Source: Microbacterium sp. ET2 (GTDB taxonomy: Bacteria > Actinomycetota > Actinomycetes > Actinomycetales > Microbacteriaceae). From it: DNA of 64,000 nucleotides. This document shows positions 56,806 to 64,000 of the stretch, piece after piece. Both the position numbers and the translations under genes were made by a program. Location of the stretch: the NCBI RefSeq assembly GCF_030347395.1, contig NZ_CP128170.1:1612001-1676000 (forward strand), written 5' to 3'. The notes beneath the pieces are model-generated. The model made no database searches and was not told where the DNA came from. It saw only the letters and a program-made list of their open reading frames with translations. Positions within the stretch are counted from its first letter, which is position 1. The number at the start of each line of letters is the position of its first letter.

Positions 56806-57897
56806 ATGCCCGACGTGGACACCCCCGGCGACGACCGCGAGCCGACGCGCGCGACGCGCCTGCGTTCCCCTACTTGGCGTTACCTCCTCCGCCGCACGAT
56901 CAGCGAGTTCATCCGGGATGAGTGCCTGGATGCCGCGGGGTCGCTGACCTTCTTCGGCGTGCTGGCTGTCTTCCCCGCGGGCTTGGCCATCATGGCGGTC
57001 GTCGGCATCGTCGGCGACAGCGACGCCGTTCGAGACCGGTTGCTGACGCTCCTCGGCCAGGTCGCGCCCGGCGCCGTCACCGACACCGCGGACGCCATCC
57101 TCACGAACGTCACCGGCTCATCCAGCGCCGACGTCACCCTCATCGTCAGTGTCGCCATCGCCCTGTGGTCCTCCTCGATCTACGTGACTGCCTTCGGAAG
57201 ATCCGTCAATCGGATCTATGGCGTGGCGGAAGGTCGCCCCTACTGGAAGCGGAAGCCGATCCAGCTCCTCGTGACCGTCGTGCTTCTCACGAGCGTCACG
57301 ATCATGATCGCCATCGTGATGGTGTCCGGACCTGTGCTTCGTCTCGTCGGAGACGTGCTCGGCATCGGCGATGCGACCGTCGAGGCGTGGAACGTCTTCC
57401 GGTGGCCGATCTTCGCGGTGGCGCTCGTCGTCGTGATCGCGATCCTCTACAAGGGCACCGGGAATGTCCGACTGCCGAAGTTCCGATGGTTGGGACTGGG
57501 CGCGCTTCTGGCGATGATGGTGATGGGAGCAGCGTCGCTCGGTTTCGGCTTCTACGTCTCGAACTTCGCCCGATACAACGAGACGTTCGGCGCCTTCGCC
57601 GGCGTCACGATCTTCCTGATCTGGCTCTTCCTGGTCAACGTCGCCCTCCTGCTCGGAGTAGAGCTGAACGCCGAGATCGAGAGGGGACGGGAGCTGCAGG
57701 CGGGGGTGCCCGCTGAGGAGCACATCCGCATTCCCCTCCGCGACACCACGGCGATAGAGAGTCGAGAGCGTGCGAGGGAAATCACTCGCGACCACGGCTC
57801 GATGCTGCGTCGGGGTGAGGTCCCCCCTCCCCGACCCGACTCGTTCGTCACGCGCGTCCGGGAGTGGCTCCGACGACGCTCCCCGCACAAGGAATGA
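56806..57897 (+). CDS. YihY/UPF0761 family membrane protein
   Basis: A 363-residue protein with about six membrane helices. Family features: FIRDECLDAAGSLTFFGVLA, ALWSSSIYVTAFGRSVNRIY, then GFYVSNFARYNETFGAFAGV and LIWLFLVNVALLLGVELNAE. ATG 56806 (MPDVDTPGD). A basic tail of ~70 residues follows the last helix. Often misnamed ribonuclease BN; function unknown. Confidence 0.9.
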   Translation: MPDVDTPGDDREPTRATRLRSPTWRYLLRRTISEFIRDECLDAAGSLTFFGVLAVFPAGLAIMAVVGIVGDSDAVRDRLLTLLGQVAPGAVTDTADAILTNVTGSSSADVTLIVSVAIALWSSSIYVTAFGRSVNRIYGVAEGRPYWKRKPIQLLVTVVLLTSVTIMIAIVMVSGPVLRLVGDVLGIGDATVEAWNVFRWPIFAVALVVVIAILYKGTGNVRLPKFRWLGLGALLAMMVMGAASLGFGFYVSNFARYNETFGAFAGVTIFLIWLFLVNVALLLGVELNAEIERGRELQAGVPAEEHIRIPLRDTTAIESRERAREITRDHGSMLRRGEVPPPRPDSFVTRVREWLRRRSPHKE

Positions 57898-57997
57898 TGT
57901 TCTGCGCCAGAAATTCGCCGCTCCGCTGCGACTTCGACGGATTTTGTGCAACGCCGCGGCACGACGTGACGCATAATCCAGATAGCGCGTCCTCCGA

Positions 57998-58363
57998 ATG
58001 ATCGGTTTCCCCATGCCCTTCCGCAATGCTGCCACCCTCCAGGGGTGGTTGGAGGAGTTCCTCGCCTCGGGCGATCACGCCGGCTTCGCGGGCACGGTGC
58101 GCGTGCTTCCGCAGGACGGGGCGGACGGCGCGGACACCGGGCTCGTGGGAGTGCAGTTCGAGCGGCTCTCCACGACGACCGCGATCCGACCCGAGCAACC
58201 CGGCTCCTCGCGGTGGCTGGTGAGCTTCGAACCGCGCGAGACCCCCGTGTCGATGCCACCCGAACAGGTCAGCGCCCTGGCCGAGGATCTCGCCTACATC
58301 GCGCGGCTCTGCCAGTTCCTCGAGCGCAAGTCCGCGGAGTATCTGGGAGGCGACCAGCCCTAG
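57998..58363 (+). CDS. hypothetical protein
   Basis: A 121-residue soluble protein, start ATG 57998 or 58013 (MPFRNAATLQGWLEEFLASG). It reads as beta strands (GTVRVLPQ, LVGVQFERLS, RWLVSFEP) followed by a C-terminal helix pair (EQVSALAEDLAYIARLCQFL). No family recognised. Convergent with the MarR gene, 15 bases between stops. Confidence 0.55.
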   Translation: MIGFPMPFRNAATLQGWLEEFLASGDHAGFAGTVRVLPQDGADGADTGLVGVQFERLSTTTAIRPEQPGSSRWLVSFEPRETPVSMPPEQVSALAEDLAYIARLCQFLERKSAEYLGGDQP

Positions 58364-58378
58364 CCGGACCCCCGGGTC

Positions 58379-58822
58379 TCAGCGAGATGAGACGGCAGCC
58401 GTGAGGTCGTCGAGGAGCGTCGACAGCTCCTCGATGCGCGCCACGTCGCGACCTGCCACGGCCTCGTCGAAGTCGTCGTCGAAGCGGCAGAGCGATGACC
58501 ACGGGTCATCCGAGAGATCGATGGCGGGTTGGATCCGGATGGCGCGGCGATCGTCAGGGTCGTATTCACGGGTCGCGACGCCTCGCTCGACCAGTCGGTC
58601 GATGAGCGCCGTGGTCCCGGCCGCCGTGATGCCGAGGCACGCCGCGATGTCGGCTGCACGAACGCCCGGACGCTCGCAGATGAACATCAGCGCGCGCGCA
58701 TCGCCGTCGCCCATGTTGAGCTCGCGGCGAGCCCGCGAGAAAGCGGCGGAGCGCGCGTCGGCATAGCCGGAAAGCGCCCGCCGCAGAGCGGATGGTTGTC
58801 GTGCGATCGTCATCGCCTCCAT
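58379..58822 (-). CDS. MarR-family regulator
   Basis: A 147-residue winged-helix repressor: VRAADIAACLGITAAGTTAL, IDRLVERGVATREYDPDDRR and AIRIQP form the helix-turn-helix and wing. It is divergent from the DUF7882 gene, and an AT-rich palindrome lies between them. Ligand unknown. Confidence 0.88.
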   Translation of the reverse strand: MEAMTIARQPSALRRALSGYADARSAAFSRARRELNMGDGDARALMFICERPGVRAADIAACLGITAAGTTALIDRLVERGVATREYDPDDRRAIRIQPAIDLSDDPWSSLCRFDDDFDEAVAGRDVARIEELSTLLDDLTAAVSSR

Positions 58823-58871
58823 CCTGCTGCCCGCACTCGTACGGTGGGGTTCGCTCCCTGAGTATTACACA

Positions 58872-58885
58872 AATTTAACTAAATT
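58872..58885. promoter_or_regulatory. candidate MarR operator
   Basis: AATTTA-AC-TAAATT has perfect 6-base inverted arms in an unusually AT-rich patch, flanked by ACACAA (58867-58872) and TTGTGT (58895-58900). It sits between the divergent MarR and DUF7882 genes. Confidence 0.55.
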
Positions 58886-58984
58886 GGTGAAGCATTGTGT
58901 TAGCGTGGTCGCATCGCCACTGGCTCGCTCCCGGTGTCGACACCTCGATCCCAAGCGCTGGGCTCGCCTGGCGAAGGAGTGGAC

Positions 58985-59335
58985 ATGGGTTACTTGTACT
59001 ACGGTAGCGACACGCAGGCCATCTCGATGCCTGACCGCATGCTCGCACACGTGAAGGTGCTGGCGGCGACGAAGCTCAGGCGGAACGAATCCTTCACGAT
59101 CACGTGGCGCCATACCGACGATGAAGCCCCGGGCCGGACGACGCTGTGGCTACATCCTGCGATCCCGCTTCGCTTCACCTTCAGCACGGTCGACGCCGAG
59201 AAGATCGACGGACCGCTCCTCCAGCGGCTCGCGGCAGAGGCCAGCTCCTCTGGCGGCCTCAATCTCGACGCGCGCATGTTCGAGGCTTCCGCGGATCCCG
59301 TTGCAGTACCGGTACGGGAACTCGCCCACGCCTGA
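58985..59335 (+). CDS. DUF7882 family protein
   Basis: A 116-residue protein beginning MGYLYYGSDTQAISMPDRML, the hallmark of a small family abundant in Microbacteriaceae and sometimes mislabelled ATP-dependent DNA ligase. KVLAATKLRRNESFTITWRH and TLWLHPAIPLRFTF follow. ATG 58985 has GGAG at 58976-58979. Divergent from the MarR regulator, which may control it. Function unknown. Confidence 0.82.
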   Translation: MGYLYYGSDTQAISMPDRMLAHVKVLAATKLRRNESFTITWRHTDDEAPGRTTLWLHPAIPLRFTFSTVDAEKIDGPLLQRLAAEASSSGGLNLDARMFEASADPVAVPVRELAHA

Positions 59336-59390
59336 CGCCGCAACGGTCAAGAAGGCGAGACCGCTGGCGTCGCGCGCCCTGAAGGCGGGC

Positions 59391-60131
59391 ATGCGCAGCA
59401 TCTCCTTGGCCGTCGGCCAGCTTCTCAGCAGAGTCTTCGCGGGCATCCTGGTGTTTCGGCATCCGCGACCGATCCACCCGCACGGCGTGGCATTGTTTGG
59501 TCAGTCGCACTGGATCGGATCGTCTGGAAGCGGCATCCGATGGATCGATGAGCCTCCCGCCGAGCCGCAGGTGGTGACTGCCCGCGCGTCGCGCTCCCTC
59601 GGGGTTCCTGCGCCGCTGCCTGACATCGTCGGGTTGGCAATACGGTTCCACACTCCGGAAGGCTTCGCCGATCTGGAGTTGGCCTCCACCGGGCTCGGCG
59701 TCCCCGCCCGCTTCGCGCTGCGCGCCCACGGCTCGCCGTCACGCGCACGCCTCACCACCCTTCTGCCCCACCACGGCGCCCACGGCAGCGTGCTCATCGC
59801 AGCCGTCACTGTTTCGCCCGGCGATCTTCCCGTCGACCTCGGGGAGCTCGCTGCCGCGGTGCAACAGACGCCATGGCGCCTGCGCCTGCTCGTCGCGCGA
59901 CCCGCAGGCCGCTGGCACCCGTTCGCCGAGTTGGAGTTGCGGAGCGCGGAAAGCGGCGGCGACTCCCCCATCCACTTCGACGCAGGCCAGCACATGCTTC
60001 CCGGGGCTACGATGCCGACGTGGGTCCGAAACGCCAGAGAACCGTCCTACCGACTCACGCGTCGCCACAGGTCGACGTTCACCTCCCCGCCCGTTCCCCG
60101 CGCCGGCCCGGCCCCTTCCCCGCCGCCGTAG
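59391..60131 (+). CDS. conserved hypothetical protein
   Basis: A 246-residue protein from ATG 59391 (MRSISLAVGQLLSRVFAGIL), chosen because GAAGG precedes it and upstream in-frame sequence overlaps the DUF7882 gene. Recognisable conserved segments are HPHGVALFGQ, SRSLGVPAPLPDIVGLAIRF, LLPHHGAHGSVLIAA and WRLRLLVARPAGRWHPFAEL. A catalase-like fold is possible but the heme ligands are not evident. Homologous proteins are frequent in actinobacteria. Function unknown. Confidence 0.6.
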   Translation: MRSISLAVGQLLSRVFAGILVFRHPRPIHPHGVALFGQSHWIGSSGSGIRWIDEPPAEPQVVTARASRSLGVPAPLPDIVGLAIRFHTPEGFADLELASTGLGVPARFALRAHGSPSRARLTTLLPHHGAHGSVLIAAVTVSPGDLPVDLGELAAAVQQTPWRLRLLVARPAGRWHPFAELELRSAESGGDSPIHFDAGQHMLPGATMPTWVRNAREPSYRLTRRHRSTFTSPPVPRAGPAPSPPP

Positions 60132-60140
60132 GCTGACGGC

Positions 60141-60971
60141 ATGGAGGACGGTCCACGACGGGGCACCGCACCGCTGGACGCCGGCGAGGCCGAAGAACTC
60201 CGCTCTCTCCGCCGACGCGCTTTCAGCCCCGACGCCGATATCCACCTCGACGCCCGAGCACTGGCACGCCTCGACGAGCTCGAAGCCCGCGCGCTGCCGA
60301 GCCCGCCTCCTCCCCCGCCCGCACCTGCGCCGGCGCCACTTGCCGGCCCGGGCGTTTCGCCGCCGCATCCCTCCGCGACGGGTGCGGCCACCGACATCCT
60401 GCTGATCCCCATCGATGAGGATGTCGCGGACGCGACCGGTAACGCCGAGCCCCGACACCCGCGGCGACCTCGGCCGGCCGTCACCTGGGCGGCCTCGCTG
60501 ATCGGCGCCCTCGTCATCGGCGCGGTCGTCACGGCGGGGGTGATGGGCGCCGCCGCCGAGAGCGGCGAGATCCGCCAGGTCGCGACTTTGGCCGTGGTCG
60601 AGGACTTCCAGGCGCCGTTGTTCATGGATCCCGAAGCGTCCTCGGTGCGCGGCTACGAGGACTTCTACGGAATGGTCGTGATGGCCAGCGACCAGAAGTG
60701 GCTCGGGCCGGGATCGGACCAGTGCCTGGTCATCACCGCCGGCGGAGACATCAGCTCGCAGTCGCAGGCATTCCAGGGACGACTGTTCGTGGGGTGCGGG
60801 GCGGGCGAATTCCCCGCTTCCGCTCAGTTCACGGTCTCGCCGGGCCTGCCCCGCGACCTCATCGCGGCGTTCCCCGTCGGCACGCCGCTCCAATTCGTGC
60901 TCGACGGGTCGCGCGTGGGGGTGTTCGTCGGACAGGAGACGTCCGTCCAAGCAAGCGGAGCCGGCGGATGA
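60141..60971 (+). CDS. membrane-anchored hypothetical protein, paralog A
   Basis: A 276-residue protein: a helical N-terminus (EAEELRSLRRRAFSPDADIH), a Pro/Ala-rich linker, one membrane helix (VTWAASLIGALVIGAVVTAG, about 114-133), and an extracytoplasmic domain with VRGYEDFYGMVVMASDQKWL and two cysteines (SDQCLVI, FVGCGAG). The following gene has the same architecture and motifs, so the two are tandem duplicates. Stop overlaps its start (ATGA). Confidence 0.72.
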   Translation: MEDGPRRGTAPLDAGEAEELRSLRRRAFSPDADIHLDARALARLDELEARALPSPPPPPPAPAPAPLAGPGVSPPHPSATGAATDILLIPIDEDVADATGNAEPRHPRRPRPAVTWAASLIGALVIGAVVTAGVMGAAAESGEIRQVATLAVVEDFQAPLFMDPEASSVRGYEDFYGMVVMASDQKWLGPGSDQCLVITAGGDISSQSQAFQGRLFVGCGAGEFPASAQFTVSPGLPRDLIAAFPVGTPLQFVLDGSRVGVFVGQETSVQASGAGG

Positions 60972-61762
60972 CGCCCGACGCCACTCACGAAGAGCTCCGA
61001 CGCCTGCGGGAGCGGGCGTGGGGTCCCGACGCCGACCTCGCCGACGATGCGGCCGCCCTGGCACGGCTGCGCGCCCTCGAGGCCGCCGTCCACGGAGAGG
61101 TCGAGCGGACGGAAGACCCGGGGCCACCGGCTCACGGATCCGCCGCAGACGCAGCCGCGCCCGCTGCCACGCCCGAGGCGCCCGCGACGCCCGCGACGCC
61201 CGGCCCGGAGTCCGAGAACCGCCCCACGACCGAGGGCGTCGAGCTCGCGGCATCCGACCTCCTCCCGGAGGCGGAACGACCGCCGATCCGCGCCTGGTTC
61301 CCCCGGCGACGCGCACCCTGGGCCGCTTCGCTCATCGCGGCGGCGGCGATCGGCGCCGTCATCGTCGTCGCCGGCGCGACCACCGTCGAGCGCACCGGCG
61401 GCGGTCGGCAGATCGGCACCCTCGCCCCAGACCCCGGCTTCACTCCGCCGGACTTCCTCGGCATCCCGGCGGACTCGCTGCGCGGGTTCGACGAGTTCTA
61501 CGGCCTCACCGTCTTCAGCAGCAACGAGGAGTGGATCGGGGGCGGCACCGACGAATGCCTCCTGGTGGTCGGCGACGGCGGCGGCGAGGCGCAGCGACAG
61601 GTCTTCCTCGGCTGCGGCGTGGGCGCCTTCGCCGCGTCGGTGTCGTTCCGTGTGCAGCCGAGGATGCCCGCCGAACTCCTCGAGCGCTTCCCCGAGGGCA
61701 CGCCGCTGAAGTTCGTGCGTCAGGGCTCCGACGTGCGGGTGCTCGCCGGCGATACGCCCTGA
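60968..61762 (+). CDS. membrane-anchored hypothetical protein, paralog B
   Basis: A 264-residue protein of the same build as paralog A: LRRLRERAWGPDADLADDAA at the N-terminus, a Pro/Ala/Thr linker, the helix PWAASLIAAAAIGAVIVVAG (about 117-136), then LRGFDEFYGLTVFSSNEEWI with cysteines in TDECLLV and FLGCGVG. Starts at ATG 60968 in a 4-base overlap. Its 3' end overlaps the opposing ABC permease gene by 43 bases. Confidence 0.72.
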   Translation: MTPDATHEELRRLRERAWGPDADLADDAAALARLRALEAAVHGEVERTEDPGPPAHGSAADAAAPAATPEAPATPATPGPESENRPTTEGVELAASDLLPEAERPPIRAWFPRRRAPWAASLIAAAAIGAVIVVAGATTVERTGGGRQIGTLAPDPGFTPPDFLGIPADSLRGFDEFYGLTVFSSNEEWIGGGTDECLLVVGDGGGEAQRQVFLGCGVGAFAASVSFRVQPRMPAELLERFPEGTPLKFVRQGSDVRVLAGDTP

Positions 61763-62637
61763 CCGCCCGGCGCGGCGGCTTCGCGGCTCGTTCGACGTGC
61801 CGCGATCCGACGCCCGATGATGCCCTGCCGCGGCGCGAACAGGTAGGCCAGCGTGAAGAACATCCCCTGAACCAGGACGATGAGCCCCCCGGATGCCGCA
61901 TCGAACCAGTAGCTCAGATAGATGCCGATGACCGACGCGGCCGCTGAGACCACCGGCGCGATGACGAGCATGCGCCCGAACCGGTCGGTGAGGAGGTACG
62001 CCGTCGCGCCCGGGATGATGAGCATCGCCACGACGAGGATCACGCCGACCACCTGGAGAGCGACGACGGCGGTCAGGGCGAGCACCCCGAGAAGGAGAGC
62101 GCCGAGCATGCGCGGCGACAGCCCGATTGCGAACGCGTGCGTCGGGTCGAAGGCGTAGAGCGTGAGGTCGCGACGCTTGACGATGAGCACCGCGAAGGCG
62201 ACGACCGCGAGGATGAGGATCTGCACGAACTCGGCGTCGGAGATGCCGAGGATGTTGCCGAAGATGATGTGGCTGAGATCGGTCTGGCTGGGTGTGACCG
62301 AGATCAGGACCAGGCCGAGGGCGAAGAGCGTGGTGAAGACGATGCCGATCGCGGCATCCTCTTTGACCCGGCTGGTGCCGCGGATGAGTCCGATGAGCGC
62401 GACCGCGAGGAGTCCGAACACCAGCGCCCCGAGCGCGAAGGGCGCGCCGAAGACGTAGGCGAGCACCACCCCGGGGAGCACGGCGTGCGAGACCGCGTCA
62501 CCCATGAGCGACCAGCCCACGAGCACCAGCCAGCACGACAGCAGCGCGCACACGATCGCGGCGACGACGGTGGTCGCGAGCGCGCGCACCATGAAGTCGT
62601 ACTGCAGGGGCTCGAGGAGGATGTCGAGGGGAGTCAC
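61720..62637 (-). CDS. metal ABC transporter permease (ZnuB/MntB family)
   Basis: A 305-residue ABC-3 family permease with about eight helices: LVGWSLMGDAVSHAVLPGVV near the N-terminus, FGNILGISDAEFV, YAFDPTHAFAIGLSPRML and VVGVILVVAMLIIPGATAYL. It imports Mn, Zn or Fe with the neighbouring ATPase and binding protein. GTG 62637 overlaps the ATPase stop (GTGA). Confidence 0.92.
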   Translation of the reverse strand: MTPLDILLEPLQYDFMVRALATTVVAAIVCALLSCWLVLVGWSLMGDAVSHAVLPGVVLAYVFGAPFALGALVFGLLAVALIGLIRGTSRVKEDAAIGIVFTTLFALGLVLISVTPSQTDLSHIIFGNILGISDAEFVQILILAVVAFAVLIVKRRDLTLYAFDPTHAFAIGLSPRMLGALLLGVLALTAVVALQVVGVILVVAMLIIPGATAYLLTDRFGRMLVIAPVVSAAASVIGIYLSYWFDAASGGLIVLVQGMFFTLAYLFAPRQGIIGRRIAARRTSREAAAPGGQGVSPASTRTSEP

Positions 62638-63395
62638 GGCGAGTCCTCCTCCGCGCGGGGCTGCCGCTGGCGGGGCTGGTCCTCGAGACCGAACGCGCGT
62701 GCCAGGGTCGCGGGTTCGAGGGCCTCGGCGACGGGTCCGTGGAAGAGGACGCGATTCATCAGCAGCACGGCCTCGTCGGCGAGATCGGGAAGCGCGTGGA
62801 GGTCGTGGGTCGAGACGAGGACCGTGCGGCCCGCCGCGGCGAGGTCGCGGAGGAGGCTGACGATCGTCGCCTCGGAGCGCTTGTCGACGCCGGCGAACGG
62901 TTCGTCCAGAAGCAGGATGCCGGCATCCTGCGCGATGGCCCGCGCGACGAACGCGCGCTTGCGCTGGCCGCCGGACAGGCGGCCGATCTGCCGGTCGGCG
63001 AGCTGGTCGAGCTCGACCCGGGCGAGGGCGTCGTCGACCGCGCGGCGATCGGCTCCGCCGGCGCGGCGCATCGGACCCAACCGGCCGTAGCGGCCCATCA
63101 TCACGACGTCGCGCACCGACACCGGGAACGACCAGTCGACAGCCTCCGACTGCGGGACGTAGCCGACCAGCCCGCGACGGCGGGCGCGCGCCGGGTCGGC
63201 ACCGTCGATGCGCACCGAGCCGCTGTCGGGGCGAAGGCGCCCCACGATCGCGGCGAAGAGGGTCGACTTGCCTGACCCGTTCATGCCGATCAGTCCGGTG
63301 ACCCGGCCGGCGGCGACCTCGAGCGAGACACCGCGGAGCGCGACGACGTCACCGTAGCGGACGGTGACGTCGGAGACCTCGATAGGATGCGTCAT
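62634..63395 (-). CDS. metal ABC transporter ATP-binding protein
   Basis: A 253-residue ATPase: Walker A GLIGMNGSGKSTLFAA near 39, Q-loop GYVPQSEAVDW, signature RLSGGQRKRAFVARAI, Walker B ILLLDEPFAGVD and H-loop STHDLH. SEAVDWSFPVSVRDVVMMGR is typical of manganese/iron importers. ATG 63395 overlaps the binding-protein stop by 4 bases. Confidence 0.94.
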   Translation of the reverse strand: MTHPIEVSDVTVRYGDVVALRGVSLEVAAGRVTGLIGMNGSGKSTLFAAIVGRLRPDSGSVRIDGADPARARRRGLVGYVPQSEAVDWSFPVSVRDVVMMGRYGRLGPMRRAGGADRRAVDDALARVELDQLADRQIGRLSGGQRKRAFVARAIAQDAGILLLDEPFAGVDKRSEATIVSLLRDLAAAGRTVLVSTHDLHALPDLADEAVLLMNRVLFHGPVAEALEPATLARAFGLEDQPRQRQPRAEEDSP

Positions 63396-64000
63396 CCGCT
63401 TTCCCCTCGCAGACCCGCGGCGACCACCTCGGCGTCGTAACGGAGGAGATCGAGGTAGGTCGGCACGGGCCCGTCGGGTTCGGAGAGCGAATCGACGTAG
63501 AGGGTGCCGCCGAAGGCGGCCCCGGTCGCTTCGACGACCTGCTGCATCGGACGATCGGACACCGTGGATTCGCAGAAGACCGCGGGGAGGCGATCGTCCT
63601 CGACCCGCTCGATGACGGCGGCGATGCGCTGCGGTGTCGCCTGCTGCTCGGCGTTGACCGGCCAGATGTAGGCCTCCTCGAGCCCGGCGTCGCGCGCGAG
63701 GTACGAGAACGCTCCCTCGCAGGTGACGAGCACGCGCTCCGCCGGGGGGACGGCATCGATCTCGTTGACGAGGTCGTCGTAGACCTCCTGCAGCTCGGCC
63801 TTGTACGCCTCGCCGTTCGCGGCGTAGTCGTCGGCGTTCTCGGGATCGAGTTCGCCGAAGGCGACGACCATGTTGTCGACGTAGATCGCAGCGTTCAGCG
63901 GACTCATCCACGCGTGCGGATTCGGCAGGCCCGCGTAGGCGTCACCGGAGATGTCGATCGGCTCGACACCCTCGGAGACGACGACGTGGGGCACGTCGAC
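63392..64000 (-). CDS. metal ABC transporter substrate-binding protein (5' end outside window)
   Basis: The C-terminal 202 residues of a cluster A-I metal-binding lipoprotein of the ZnuA/MntA type. Seen here are NPHAWMSPLNAAIYVDNMVV with the metal His, VLVTCEGAFSYLARDAGLEE (region usually carrying the second His, here Glu-Gly-Ala), VFCESTVSDRPMQQV with Glu, and YVDSLSEPDGPVPTYLDLL with Asp. The start and signal peptide lie beyond the right edge. First gene of the operon visible here. Confidence 0.9.
   Translation of the reverse strand, partial: VDVPHVVVSEGVEPIDISGDAYAGLPNPHAWMSPLNAAIYVDNMVVAFGELDPENADDYAANGEAYKAELQEVYDDLVNEIDAVPPAERVLVTCEGAFSYLARDAGLEEAYIWPVNAEQQATPQRIAAVIERVEDDRLPAVFCESTVSDRPMQQVVEATGAAFGGTLYVDSLSEPDGPVPTYLDLLRYDAEVVAAGLRGESG

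Overview
The window is high-GC actinobacterial chromosome, most likely from the Microbacteriaceae (Microbacterium or a close relative). The evidence is the gene content (ClpC, a short ArgA-type acetyltransferase, a DUF7882 protein, an ECF42 sigma factor with a DGPF partner), the conserved order tilS-hpt-ftsH-folE-folP-folB-folK-DUF3180-PH-PH, frequent GTG starts and many ATGA/GTGA stop-start overlaps. No genus assignment can be proved from this stretch alone.

Layout. (1) 1-7964: a carbohydrate-uptake locus. A LacI repressor gene is divergent from an operon of two ABC permeases, a substrate-binding lipoprotein broken by a frameshift, a TIM-barrel glycosidase-like protein and a secreted ADP-ribosylglycohydrolase-like protein that runs off the left edge. 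Two 16-bp operators sit in the intergenic region, one inside the promoter spacer. (2) 8488-14740: a lower-GC integrative element ending at tRNA-Ser(CGA). It carries a tyrosine integrase, an excisionase-like HTH protein, an NrdH-like redoxin, a very charged protein, a zeta-toxin-like pair with an altered P-loop and a nucleotidyltransferase-fold protein. (3) 15115-16065: L-lactate dehydrogenase. (4) 16098-22909: a gamma-glutamylation catabolic cluster (FadR-type regulator, SDR, aldehyde dehydrogenase, class C26 hydrolase, glutamine-synthetase-like ligase, ethanolamine-permease-like transporter). It fits degradation of ethanolamine or a similar amine. (5) 23008-30253: radA, small conserved proteins, an N-acetylglutamate synthase-like gene and clpC, interrupted by two structured non-coding stretches. 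(6) 30464-36715: DUF2975/XRE pair, DUF559 protein, a frameshifted lipoprotein, cardiolipin synthase and a DUF4192 protein. (7) 36720-51541: the conserved lysS-panC...folate-ftsH-hpt-tilS block on the minus strand. A plus-strand ECF42 sigma/DGPF/aldo-keto reductase module lies between panC and the DUF2520 gene. (8) 51611-55785: ppa, DUF2254, a Tat-exported M23 peptidase and a tRNA cluster Glu-Asp-Phe. (9) 56026-61762: DUF305, YihY, MarR/DUF7882 and a tandem pair of paralogous membrane proteins. (10) 61720-64000: a manganese/zinc-type ABC transporter, truncated at the right edge.

The most interesting items are the gamma-glutamyl amine pathway that lacks the FAD oxidase of the Puu route, the integrative element with its degenerate zeta toxin, the LacI operator/promoter architecture, the tandem paralogs at 60-61.8 kb, and a shared intergenic repeat architecture at 14.9 and 32.7 kb. 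Two single-base frameshifts (about 4578 and 33456-33460) may be sequencing errors or real gene loss.
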